A stretch of DNA of 8,992 bases from Candidatus Poribacteria bacterium (GTDB lineage Bacteria > Poribacteria > DTPJ01 > WJIO01), in the NCBI GenBank assembly GCA_014730235.1, contig WJIO01000449.1:1-8992 (forward strand). Reading direction: 5' to 3'. This document shows, piece after piece, positions 1 through 7,159 of this stretch; the stretch's first letter is position 1, and every line of letters begins with the position of its first letter. Below the pieces are notes generated by a model, which saw nothing but the letters and a program-made list of their open reading frames with translations, was not told where the DNA came from and did no database searches. A program made the position numbers and the translations under genes.

Positions 1-1762
1 CCCATACATTCGCCACTTTCATGATATTTTGGATAACCTTTTCTTTGGCGGTACGGAAAACGACTGTATTAGATCCAAAAAAGGTGGGAACTTTCATCTT
101 TTCGTGACCACCGGTCAACTCCAATAGTCGCCCCTTTTTGATAGGGAAAAATTTCTTGCCTGTCCATGGAGAAAAATCCCGAGATATTTCCCATGCTACG
201 GAAAGGCTTTCCACATTGACAAGCAATTCCTCTCCCTGCCACCAGACCAGTGCACCACGATAAAAACCATCCATTGTTTCAGGAGCTATTCCACCGTTGA
301 AGAGAGTGTGCAGTTTTTTCGATGTGGGCGACTTTATATCAGGGTTCTTCGCAAGCTCATCAGAATATGATTTGAGCATGTGAATAATGGTCTTTGAATC
401 CGCCAGATCTGCTCTTATGTCATTCATTATAGCAGGATCTACATCTCCATCCACTGGATCTGTCAAGGTTAAAGTTGTGAATTTATCATGTACTTCAACC
501 GGTGGTTCTGATATGGGAAGTATAGTCTCTACAGCGGGTAGCGGCATTTCAAGGTGTGGGAAAAGACGGCGTGCCTCAGCGTTCCAATCTTCCTCCCATA
601 GCAGAAAATATCCAAAGTGCTGATAATGGTAGATATCATGTTCCGCCTTGGGATTGTAGCGTTCCAGCAGACGTGTAGTAGCAAAAAGCACCTGCCCCAG
701 ATATAGGCCATCGGCGATTTCAACCAACTCATCAATGAGGTATGTGAGTGGTGGGAAGTTATCCAGCCCGGTGTATCGGTAATTGAGTCGAAATACTTCT
801 CTGGGAGTTCCCTTATAGATAGAAAAGGCGCAGTGGGCTGCGAAATGCCCACCATTCCGCTCGTGTCCATACTTCAGCTTTTCAGCATTTGGTGGATCTT
901 TCAATTGCCACATAAATGTCAGAATTGAGTTAGCCGCAACGTTGATGGGGGCATGTTCAATGATATTGAAATGATTAATACCGCGATATACCGGCAAATC
1001 TTCAGGGAGAGTGTTCTCCAGAGACTGCTTTCGGTCACCTTCAGCCATAGGCGTATAGCTTTTGCCTACCCAGGGAGCGACTCCGCCGATGGCTTTGCCC
1101 CATATATAGCCAAGGATATTTCCATATTCAGCTGCGACACCCTGAAGGTCACCGGTACGCAAAGGAATGGCAACACCATAGTAATGACCACCCAAGCAGT
1201 CCGGCACCAAACCAAGTTCAAATAATCTTTGCAATTTGCGATATGGAAGAGCATTGTTGTCTAACTCACCCTCAAGCTCCGTCATATATTTTTTCATCAT
1301 CTCGAGAATCGAGGCCTTGTTTAACAAATCTCCCTTGATCTGCTTGACCAGATCGTCCTCAACATCAATATTCTCAAGACATGTAAGAGTTGTAAGTTTT
1401 TCATGAGAGATAACCGGGAGCACTTCAATGGAGCGAACCCCGTTAGCTGATAAAGTTTCAGCAGGGATTTTTAGCTGAAACTCCTCATGCGGCGATGCGT
1501 TGAATCTAGTCGCTTCTTCTGTAGTATATATTGCTTTGCTGGATACAGTTTTCACTGTTATGTAAATGTCCGGCTTTTTTTCAAACAGGTCTTTGAACTT
1601 TTTTTCATCATATATTATACGAAATTTTCCATCTGCATTTGATATAACTTCCCCAAGAAGGTCATCAAAACGGTGATCTTTATCAAACGCGCTTACAATA
1701 ACCCCTGGTACTTTCTGACCGCTTTCGGCTTCCTGCACCTGACCTGAAATTTCAAAATTCAT
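1..1762 (-). CDS. Transthyretin-like domain protein with tandemly duplicated module (3' end missing)
   Basis: The frame stays open for 587 codons from the ATG at 1762 to the left edge, so the C-terminus lies outside the window. Residues 1-85 look like a transthyretin/carboxypeptidase-regulatory-like beta-sandwich (ISGQV, a PGVIVSAFDKD stretch, DGKFRI, then a KDLFEKKPDIYITV stretch); I know such domains as accessory modules. Residues 121-375 form a module with KLQRLF near 176, GHYYG near 192, PWVGK near 230 and a DELVEIADGLYLGQ block at 344-357. A second copy starts near 426 (DKFTTLT, KLHTLF, GFYRG, SPWTGK) and continues off the window. I cannot name an enzymatic activity. No signal peptide is seen. 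The 1762 start is chosen because AAGGAG lies 9 nt upstream; an in-frame ATG at 1813 would add 17 residues but has no ribosome binding site. It is the last visible gene of the minus-strand cluster. Confidence 0.85.
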   Translation of the reverse strand, partial: MNFEISGQVQEAESGQKVPGVIVSAFDKDHRFDDLLGEVISNADGKFRIIYDEKKFKDLFEKKPDIYITVKTVSSKAIYTTEEATRFNASPHEEFQLKIPAETLSANGVRSIEVLPVISHEKLTTLTCLENIDVEDDLVKQIKGDLLNKASILEMMKKYMTELEGELDNNALPYRKLQRLFELGLVPDCLGGHYYGVAIPLRTGDLQGVAAEYGNILGYIWGKAIGGVAPWVGKSYTPMAEGDRKQSLENTLPEDLPVYRGINHFNIIEHAPINVAANSILTFMWQLKDPPNAEKLKYGHERNGGHFAAHCAFSIYKGTPREVFRLNYRYTGLDNFPPLTYLIDELVEIADGLYLGQVLFATTRLLERYNPKAEHDIYHYQHFGYFLLWEEDWNAEARRLFPHLEMPLPAVETILPISEPPVEVHDKFTTLTLTDPVDGDVDPAIMNDIRADLADSKTIIHMLKSYSDELAKNPDIKSPTSKKLHTLFNGGIAPETMDGFYRGALVWWQGEELLVNVESLSVAWEISRDFSPWTGKKFFPIKKGRLLELTGGHEKMKVPTFFGSNTVVFRTAKEKVIQNIMKVANVW

Positions 1763-1770
1763 TTTATCTA

Positions 1771-1777
1771 TCTCCTT
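1771..1777 (-). promoter_or_regulatory. Ribosome binding site deciding the start at 1762
   Basis: The minus strand reads AAGGAGA here. The GGAG core is 9 nt before the ATG at 1762, and the competing in-frame ATG at 1813 has nothing comparable. This favours separate translation of the large gene rather than initiation further upstream. Confidence 0.7.
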
Positions 1778-1781
1778 ACCG

Positions 1782-1798
1782 TTTTCGCTTAGCGAAAA
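1782..1798. repeat. Inverted repeat next to the ribosome binding site
   Basis: TTTTCGCT and AGCGAAAA are perfect 8-bp arms around a single T. As RNA the innermost pair would open, giving about 7 bp with a 3-nt loop. It sits 4 nt upstream of the AAGGAGA site of the 1762 gene, so it could affect translation of that gene. No T-run follows it, so it is not a clear terminator. Confidence 0.5.
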
Positions 1799-1811
1799 TG
1801 CTCCATCTGCC

Positions 1812-1842
1812 ATACACTTATACTTTTGAGATACAAGTGTAT
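1812..1842. repeat. Inverted repeat in the 102-nt gap between the last two genes
   Basis: Perfect 8-bp arms ATACACTT (1812-1819) and AAGTGTAT (1835-1842) enclose a 15-nt AT-rich loop. It lies after the stop codon of the 115-residue gene and before the large gene. It may be an RNA processing or attenuation hairpin, or a protein-binding dyad. No U-tract follows it on the minus strand. Confidence 0.4.
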
Positions 1843-1864
1843 AGCACAAGGACACCTTGGTCTC

Positions 1865-2212
1865 TCAGAAGAAGTTTCCTATATCTGCTTTCAGCTTATC
1901 GATTCTGTCCTGAATATCCCTGGATATTTTCTTTGCTTTTTCTTCTATCTCCTTAGATACCAGGTCTTTCTCATTTATCTTTGTCAGAACTTTTTTCATG
2001 TTTTCAGCTTGAGTGACGAAATCATTATAATCTTCCTTTTCTATTTCGCCTCGATCCAAATACTTTTCGGCAGATAAAACAAAGCGATCCATAACTGCAC
2101 TCAATGAGAGGTCAACTTCTATTTTCTTAACATCAACCTCTCTGAGTGGCGGCTCTTTCAGACTTTTTTCCCAGAGTGCATCAAATTGCTCTGAAGTATT
2201 ATTTTTCATCAT
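1865..2212 (-). CDS. Small helical, coiled-coil-like protein of unknown function
   Basis: 115 residues, highly charged and rich in Lys, Glu, Asp and Ile. The sequence from about residue 62 to 112 (NDFVTQAENMKKVLTKIN, then KEIEEKAKKI and DRIDKLKADI) has the spacing of hydrophobic residues expected of a long amphipathic helix or coiled coil. Residues 1-60 also look helical. There is no signal peptide, membrane segment or catalytic motif, and I do not recognise a family. AAGGGA lies just upstream of ATG-ATG at 2212/2209; either ATG could serve. Only 20 nt separate it from the preceding gene's stop, so the two are almost certainly co-transcribed. A structural partner or chaperone for the neighbouring beta-rich proteins is a guess. 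Its frame continues past the TGA, with no further stop, into the 1762 gene. Confidence 0.75.
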   Translation of the reverse strand: MMKNNTSEQFDALWEKSLKEPPLREVDVKKIEVDLSLSAVMDRFVLSAEKYLDRGEIEKEDYNDFVTQAENMKKVLTKINEKDLVSKEIEEKAKKISRDIQDRIDKLKADIGNFF

Positions 2213-2232
2213 CGTTTTCCCTTCCAGGTGTA

Positions 2233-3189
2233 TTATCCACTGATATTGTTTACATTTATTTGCCTAAGTTCAACGTCCTTTAATACAATTCCTCTTATAT
2301 CTATTGGAACGCTTATACTCTCAATCATCGCCTGATCGATATTGGCGGATAGGGTTACATCCTGAAGGAGCATTGATCCAATGCTCATATGAGCTACTGG
2401 CTGAACCCAGAACGTAAAGCCAAAAATCCCAAAATTGACGCTGATCCCTCTCTTAGTTGCTACACCATCGATTAATATTGCATCACTTTGAATATTATCA
2501 GCAGAAGCCGCTGGAACCTGTAACTGGGATACCGCCGCACCGGGCAAGACGAGGTCAGAATTTGGTTGAAATCGCTCTATTTTTGCCTCTTTAGTAGAAG
2601 TTCTGGGAACATTAACGTTACTCAGGTTAAAATTCCCGAGTCCTAGGCCACTTAACTGGAAGCCGTCGGCAGGTACGGTAGTTTCCTTTGCATCCAGATC
2701 ATCAAAACTCCCGCCGCCTAAATCCAGATTGGTAATAGGTTTTATATTAGCATTTACATCTTCCACAGATAGGGATGGAATTGTCAGGTCTATGTTTTCC
2801 AACGAAGGAACCTGAACATTACCAACAGATATCGGAAACCACAACGAACCTAAATTCTCTGTGCCGCTGTCATCATATACCCATATGTCAATCCACCAAT
2901 CAAGTGATAATTTTAGTTCCAGGAGGATCTTCACGTCCTGAAGGAATGCGTTGCCTGAATGTACCCCAGCAGTGGTATTCTGCAATATAAGCTTGTCAAT
3001 CTTGGCTTCACCCAGTACTACCTTATCTATATCAATATCTCTGATAGTTCCTGAAGCTGCCGCCAACTGCATTATATTGATTTTTCTTGCAACCACAGCA
3101 ATAATGTCAGATAGACGCTCTCTTAAAAGACTATCCAAATCATTGGAAGCCATCACGTTTTCAGTCTTCTTAATTTTTTTGTCCGCCAT
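2233..3189 (-). CDS. Beta-rich repetitive protein of unknown function
   Basis: 318 residues. Residues 1-45 are charged and probably helical; the rest has short alternating hydrophobic strands with many Asn, Asp, Gly and Ser, suggesting a beta-solenoid or beta-sandwich. There appear to be two related halves: residues 60-140 (FLQDVKI, a DWWIDIWV patch) and 234-318 (LLQDVTL, VLKDVEL). Between them lies a Gly/Asn-rich centre containing GFQLSGLGLGNFNLSNVNVP (177-196), a motif style I have seen in unannotated bacterial proteins but cannot name. No signal peptide, membrane helix or catalytic motif is visible. The start is supported by AAGAGG about 9 nt upstream. A 118-nt gap separates it from the protease gene, so a secondary promoter is possible, though I saw no convincing one. 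A structural or binding role is inference. Confidence 0.75.
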   Translation of the reverse strand: MADKKIKKTENVMASNDLDSLLRERLSDIIAVVARKINIMQLAAASGTIRDIDIDKVVLGEAKIDKLILQNTTAGVHSGNAFLQDVKILLELKLSLDWWIDIWVYDDSGTENLGSLWFPISVGNVQVPSLENIDLTIPSLSVEDVNANIKPITNLDLGGGSFDDLDAKETTVPADGFQLSGLGLGNFNLSNVNVPRTSTKEAKIERFQPNSDLVLPGAAVSQLQVPAASADNIQSDAILIDGVATKRGISVNFGIFGFTFWVQPVAHMSIGSMLLQDVTLSANIDQAMIESISVPIDIRGIVLKDVELRQINVNNISG

Positions 3190-3307
3190 TGTTATTTTCC
3201 TCTTATGAATAAATTATATTTTCCACAGTGCTTATATATCTTTAGCTGCAATAATGAGTTGATCTTTCCTTTCGTGTTCCATAGAAATGATAACTATAAA
3301 AACAAAG

Positions 3308-5728
3308 TTATGTTAAAAAATCTAATCCGTGTATTATCCTACCCATTCGAGTGATAAATCGTATTTCTCGCATCCAATCAATATACTTAAGTGTAACTGT
3401 ATTCTCCTTTTTATCGAGGGATAATACGGCAAACCCATTGTTTCCCCGGTCCGGTCGCACACCAGTAGATTCGGGGAATCGCGGTCGAGTTTCCAAGAAT
3501 CTGGCACGTTCTCTCAAAGTTCCCTTAACATCACCCCTGTCAATTCGGGAATATGGATAGCCGCCATGTCCTATACAGCTTCCGATAAATGGCGCGTCTT
3601 CTGCGCGTCGATAAAGTGCACAGTAATGCTCATTTCCCCAGAACCAGAGATCGATTAATCCGTCGCGCGCAAAACGGTCCATATCTCTGATCAACAAATC
3701 ACTGTTTTCACCAGATTTGTAGCTATAAGGTTCGTTGGCGCTCAATAGGATGTTGATCATGCCATTAGTGCGCTTATACTCAAGCTGTGCCGCCAGCCAC
3801 TCGACTAATTTATTTTCACAATGTCTGCCATCTGTATGATAGGCGGTATCAATACCGATAATCTGGAATTGGTCAGATCGGATGCAGAAATAGCTTCCCT
3901 CTTGCTCGTGCAATTGAGATTTATTTCTCCGATCATCAATGCATTGAAAGTATGGAAATCCTCCTGAAAGCATCTCATGATTGGCGTTAAGAGCAAATAG
4001 ACGCGCCTTTTGGATCAATCTCTCCAGTGGCTTTGTGAAGTTATTCTGAAATTCCGTATGTGTCCCGGCATAATAGACATCTCCTAAGTGAATGGCGTAA
4101 TCAAGAGCTGGTTCCCAATTCGCCATGTGCAGCGCAATATAAAGTGAATGATAGAGACCTGTTCCAAAATCGCTAAACAAGCCAATGTTGATCTTACCAT
4201 CGTTGGCAACAGGATCTGCCATAGTATAAACAAATCGGCTGGAATAATCCTCTGCCCATCGAAATGGTGCCTTATTGAATTTCCCAATTTTCTCAGCGAT
4301 AAATTTCCCAGCGGCATGTTTGATCCATCCAGCAGCATCTCTTTTCTCCTCATACTTACTCAACGCCGGATCGATGGGAATTTTATCAGTCATGTCTGAA
4401 AAATTGAAATTGGATGGTAATTTTACCTGACCTTTACCCCAATCTGATGGCGGCCATGCTGCCTCAAGTTCGGCACTAAAGGCAGATTCCATCACTGCTT
4501 CATTGACAATTCCATCTTTAGAATTATCAGCGATCCATTTTAATCGCTCAAGAGCCCCGATTAAATCACCAGCAGTAAGCTCGCTATCCCAGATTCCCTG
4601 GAAATATGCAAGTGTGAGATCAGGATCATTGCGAAGTGACTCCCGGATAAATTCGACTGATTCAATTGACAGCTCCTCAAGCTTTTCCGTAGTCTGAACG
4701 GAGGTTTCTGTCCTAAAGTAAACTTTTGGTGTTCTTATCGCTTTTATCGCCTTATCTATTTGATCTGATAGTATCCAGATGGGCACTGAATAATTTGCTT
4801 CGAGATATGATCCTGCATAGTGAAGTCCAATCACCTTTCCTGAATCCAGATCAATAACAGGGCTTCCGGAACTGCCACCAAGTGAAGTGTAATCTGAGAC
4901 TAGCTCATTCGCCCTGGGAGATGAATCATCGGCAAGTGGATCATACTGGATCTGTCTTAGACGTCCTGGGGCCATCCGTTTTACGCCAAATATGCCATCG
5001 AAAATCCTGGCCTGCAGCTTTGCTGGTAATCTGGAATCAAAAGCGGGATATCCGATAGTGCAGACTAGAGTACCTTGAGAACCATCCACCAATATCTCAG
5101 GCATTTCCCGGACATATTCAAGCGGCTCTGGTAAGCTATGTCCATTAGCTGGCTTAACTTCCAATAGAGCAAAATCAAGAGAAGTGCCAATCTTTATCAC
5201 TCTAATAATGCTGTGTTCCAAATCTGGATTGCGACCATGCTCTTCAGCAAAGTCAATTACGGGTTTAAATCCAGAACGGATACTCCCATCTGCAGAGGAA
5301 AACACCTCGGTAACATGGTGATTAGTAAGTAATATGTTTGGGGCAACCATGAAACCAGTACCAATATGATGTTCAGTGTTTCTAAGAAAGCCACCATAAT
5401 CCTCAAAACGCAGATCAATCCTTCCGATCGACGGGATCGACGGGATAATCTTTTCACGTCTTGATGTTAAACGCTTGTTCCATTCTAAACTTTTGGGTTC
5501 CTCAAATTCTCCGTTGACGATAAATAAAACTGGACGACCACGGCTGAGTACAATAGCCTCAAGTTCCTTAACATGCTTTTTTCCGACCTCTTCTGGCTTA
5601 TCTCGCACCTGACTCAGGACCTTATTCTCCAATTTATCTTTGTCAACATGTGGAGCCAGAATCTCCTGATTCCAACTCATTAGTTGGTGGAGATATGAAA
5701 GTGCTTTGCTTTCTAATGAATGACTCAT
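3308..5728 (-). CDS. Trypsin/V8-like serine protease fused to purple-acid-phosphatase-like metallophosphoesterase
   Basis: 806 residues in two enzymatic domains. Residues 1-95 are a helical lead. Residues about 100-335 are a chymotrypsin-fold protease: GTGFMVAP then TNHHV gives His138, SLDFALLEV gives Asp185, GGSSGSPV gives Ser287, so the triad looks complete. Residues 345-480 are a helical linker of unknown type. Residues about 500-806 match the calcineurin/purple acid phosphatase superfamily: SDFGTG (Asp520), HLGDVYY (Asp550, Tyr553), NANHE (Asn583, His584), then CIGHGG downstream. The two later metal motifs are altered: LLSANEP replaces the usual V-x-x-H, and GNEH replaces GHEH. The protease is therefore probably active, while the phosphoesterase may be impaired or changed. 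There is no signal peptide, so cytoplasmic action or non-classical export is likely. It starts 17 nt after the propeller gene's stop, with AAAGGTAGG upstream, which supports operon membership. Confidence 0.9.
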   Translation of the reverse strand: MSHSLESKALSYLHQLMSWNQEILAPHVDKDKLENKVLSQVRDKPEEVGKKHVKELEAIVLSRGRPVLFIVNGEFEEPKSLEWNKRLTSRREKIIPSIPSIGRIDLRFEDYGGFLRNTEHHIGTGFMVAPNILLTNHHVTEVFSSADGSIRSGFKPVIDFAEEHGRNPDLEHSIIRVIKIGTSLDFALLEVKPANGHSLPEPLEYVREMPEILVDGSQGTLVCTIGYPAFDSRLPAKLQARIFDGIFGVKRMAPGRLRQIQYDPLADDSSPRANELVSDYTSLGGSSGSPVIDLDSGKVIGLHYAGSYLEANYSVPIWILSDQIDKAIKAIRTPKVYFRTETSVQTTEKLEELSIESVEFIRESLRNDPDLTLAYFQGIWDSELTAGDLIGALERLKWIADNSKDGIVNEAVMESAFSAELEAAWPPSDWGKGQVKLPSNFNFSDMTDKIPIDPALSKYEEKRDAAGWIKHAAGKFIAEKIGKFNKAPFRWAEDYSSRFVYTMADPVANDGKINIGLFSDFGTGLYHSLYIALHMANWEPALDYAIHLGDVYYAGTHTEFQNNFTKPLERLIQKARLFALNANHEMLSGGFPYFQCIDDRRNKSQLHEQEGSYFCIRSDQFQIIGIDTAYHTDGRHCENKLVEWLAAQLEYKRTNGMINILLSANEPYSYKSGENSDLLIRDMDRFARDGLIDLWFWGNEHYCALYRRAEDAPFIGSCIGHGGYPYSRIDRGDVKGTLRERARFLETRPRFPESTGVRPDRGNNGFAVLSLDKKENTVTLKYIDWMREIRFITRMGRIIHGLDFLT
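5426..5443. repeat. 9-bp tandem duplication inside the protease gene
   Basis: GATCGACGG occurs twice in a row. On the coding strand it duplicates the tripeptide Pro-Ser-Ile (SIPSIPSIG, residues 97-102) just before the protease domain. It keeps the frame and probably only changes linker length. Confidence 0.8.
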
Positions 5729-5745
5729 GATCTACCTACCTTTAA

Positions 5746-6987
5746 TTACTCGCGAGATCTAGTCTCACTGTGATGAAAACCAAGATGAAATCCCTGTCTT
5801 CCAAGCCTATATTGGGGAGTTTTAGTGTATTTATCCCTTCGAAATGGTAATAACTCGCTGTAGAGTTTTTTGAACGTCCAACGGTCATAAACCGAAATAA
5901 CGTTATAGCCTCTGTTTGCAGCAAAGATATAGTTTCCCTGCGGTGAAACCCGCGCAGCATAGATACCATCCAGAATACGCCATCCTGTTACCTGAAGTGT
6001 TTGTAAAAGCAGGTGGGTATTAATTAATACAGGACGTCTGCTCATCGAACCCAATAAATTTTTAAATCTCTGACGCCATAGACGTGCTCGTTTCCAATAA
6101 GACGGTTTGCAATTGAGCACTCTACTTTCGTCAAAACCATCAAGATTAATCTCTACAACTGTATGACTTCCACCACTGGCCACAAAGAGGTAGTTGTCAT
6201 CTGTAACTCCCACATCTGAATTCAGGTGAATTGGGAATTCTGACCCACAACTCCAAACGCGTATTATCTTAGCAGTAGGGAGATCGACCTCAAATATATA
6301 CTCACGCGTATATGCCGGTGACCAATCTACGTAATCTTCTTGCTCTGTTGCAAACGAGTATGTCAAAGCATAGCCCACTGGTTTGTTTGGATGCACGCAA
6401 CAATGCCAAACAGTTCCGGGCAAATTAATCACACTGGATCGCTTTTCTGGGTCTGGCTCTTTTAGATCAAAGACTGCAATCTGACGCGCGTCCGTATCCT
6501 CAGGCCCTAGGTCCCCTATAAGTATATATCTGCGGTTGGGATCCCAACGGATTTCGTGAGCGTTGAAAAGCCCATGCGGTCCAAGCTTTTCAGGCTTTTT
6601 CAATTTATCTACATGAAAACGATATAGGTTATCACCTATCGCCCCTATAAAAGTTTTATTATCCGGATACCAGAGATGATGTGTATTTGCGCGCAACCGG
6701 TAATCGCATTTCTCAAAATATTGTGTTGCCTGCCTCGCTATTATCTTCATATCCTGAGAATTTGATATATCAAGGAGCACTATTTGTTGACTGAAGTTAC
6801 CAAGTAGAGCCAATTCGCCATTGGGTGATAACGAAACGTTATGGGCACCGCTTATACCATGATAGTGCTGTATATAGTATTTTTGCTCCGGCCAGTCAAA
6901 TCGAATAATTCCTGCACTACCTATCAATCCATCAAGATGCGGACCATCCAACGCCATATAAACACTAAATCGTTCACTGCTTTCCAT
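5746..6987 (-). CDS. YVTN/lactonase-type beta-propeller protein
   Basis: 413 residues with repeated propeller-blade signatures: NVSLSPNGELALLGN (50-64), NKTFIGAIGDNLYRF (110-124), RYILIGDL (153-160), YLFVASGGSHTVVEINL (266-282) and NYIFAANRGYNVISVYD (352-368). Six or so blades can be traced. Blade openings often carry histidine (GAHN 49, THHL 103/104, NAHE 144, VWHC 195, PIHL 254), which could face the central channel. A basic insert lies at about 295-320. No signal peptide or membrane segment is present. Such folds include lactonases, metal-binding oxidases and protein-binding scaffolds; I cannot choose among them. The start at 6987 is preferred over the in-frame ATG at 7029 because AAGGGGG lies 7 nt upstream of it. 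It is the first gene of the minus-strand cluster, with a sigma-54 promoter upstream and the protease gene 17 nt downstream. Confidence 0.85.
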   Translation of the reverse strand: MESSERFSVYMALDGPHLDGLIGSAGIIRFDWPEQKYYIQHYHGISGAHNVSLSPNGELALLGNFSQQIVLLDISNSQDMKIIARQATQYFEKCDYRLRANTHHLWYPDNKTFIGAIGDNLYRFHVDKLKKPEKLGPHGLFNAHEIRWDPNRRYILIGDLGPEDTDARQIAVFDLKEPDPEKRSSVINLPGTVWHCCVHPNKPVGYALTYSFATEQEDYVDWSPAYTREYIFEVDLPTAKIIRVWSCGSEFPIHLNSDVGVTDDNYLFVASGGSHTVVEINLDGFDESRVLNCKPSYWKRARLWRQRFKNLLGSMSRRPVLINTHLLLQTLQVTGWRILDGIYAARVSPQGNYIFAANRGYNVISVYDRWTFKKLYSELLPFRRDKYTKTPQYRLGRQGFHLGFHHSETRSRE

Positions 6988-6994
6988 TTTGTTT

Positions 6995-7001
6995 CCCCCT
7001 T
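6995..7001 (-). promoter_or_regulatory. Ribosome binding site deciding the start at 6987
   Basis: The minus strand reads AAGGGGG with 7 nt to the ATG at 6987. The longer alternative start at 7029 lacks a comparable site, so the protein is taken as 413 rather than 427 residues. Confidence 0.65.
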
Positions 7002-7085
7002 GAACGTGTTGCCGACTCCAAAACTTCAATCTCGCAGCAAAAAGAATCGCAATATAAATTGTCTTCTATGATAACATGAATTTAT

Positions 7086-7102
7086 AGCAACATGTGTGCC
7101 AA
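7086..7102 (-). promoter_or_regulatory. Sigma-54 (-24/-12) promoter for the five-gene cluster
   Basis: The minus strand reads TTGGCACACATGTTGCT. This matches the sigma-54 consensus TGGCAC(G)-N4-TTGC(A/T) except for A in place of the G after TGGCAC. Exactly 10 nt lie between the GG (-24) and GC (-12) dinucleotides, as required. Transcription should start near 7075, leaving a leader of about 88 nt before the propeller gene. Such promoters need an AAA+ activator bound upstream. The exact match, orientation and location in an intergenic region make chance less likely, but it is unproven. Confidence 0.65.
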
Positions 7103-7122
7103 AATCCAAAAAATGCGTCATA

Positions 7123-7159
7123 GGTGAATCAGGCAATGATCTGTATTTGCATATTCACC
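7123..7159. promoter_or_regulatory. Interrupted dyad, possible activator binding site
   Basis: GGTGAATCAGGCAA (7123-7136) is nearly the reverse complement of TTGCATATTCACC (7147-7159): the outer seven bases GGTGAAT/ATTCACC match perfectly and the inner GCAA/TTGC matches after a one-base offset. Its centre lies about 66 bp upstream of the predicted sigma-54 start. It could be the enhancer for the activator, which normally binds a palindrome upstream of such promoters. Confidence 0.4.

Noticed and set aside
529-1254. Minus-strand frames of 113 and 62 codons
   Set aside because: They are one frame out from the 587-codon frame, which is open throughout and carries the domain motifs.
1865-1867. 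TGA as a selenocysteine codon or recoding site
   Set aside because: The downstream gene has its own strong ribosome binding site and ATG, and no recoding element is evident beyond ordinary small hairpins.
3290-3311. ATAACT/AGTTAT inverted repeat at the protease gene's end as a terminator
   Set aside because: Only 6-bp AT arms with a 10-nt loop and no following T-run on the minus strand.
6988-7029. Longer N-terminus of the propeller protein starting at 7029
   Set aside because: The extra 14 residues have no blade character, and the good ribosome binding site is at the 6987 start.
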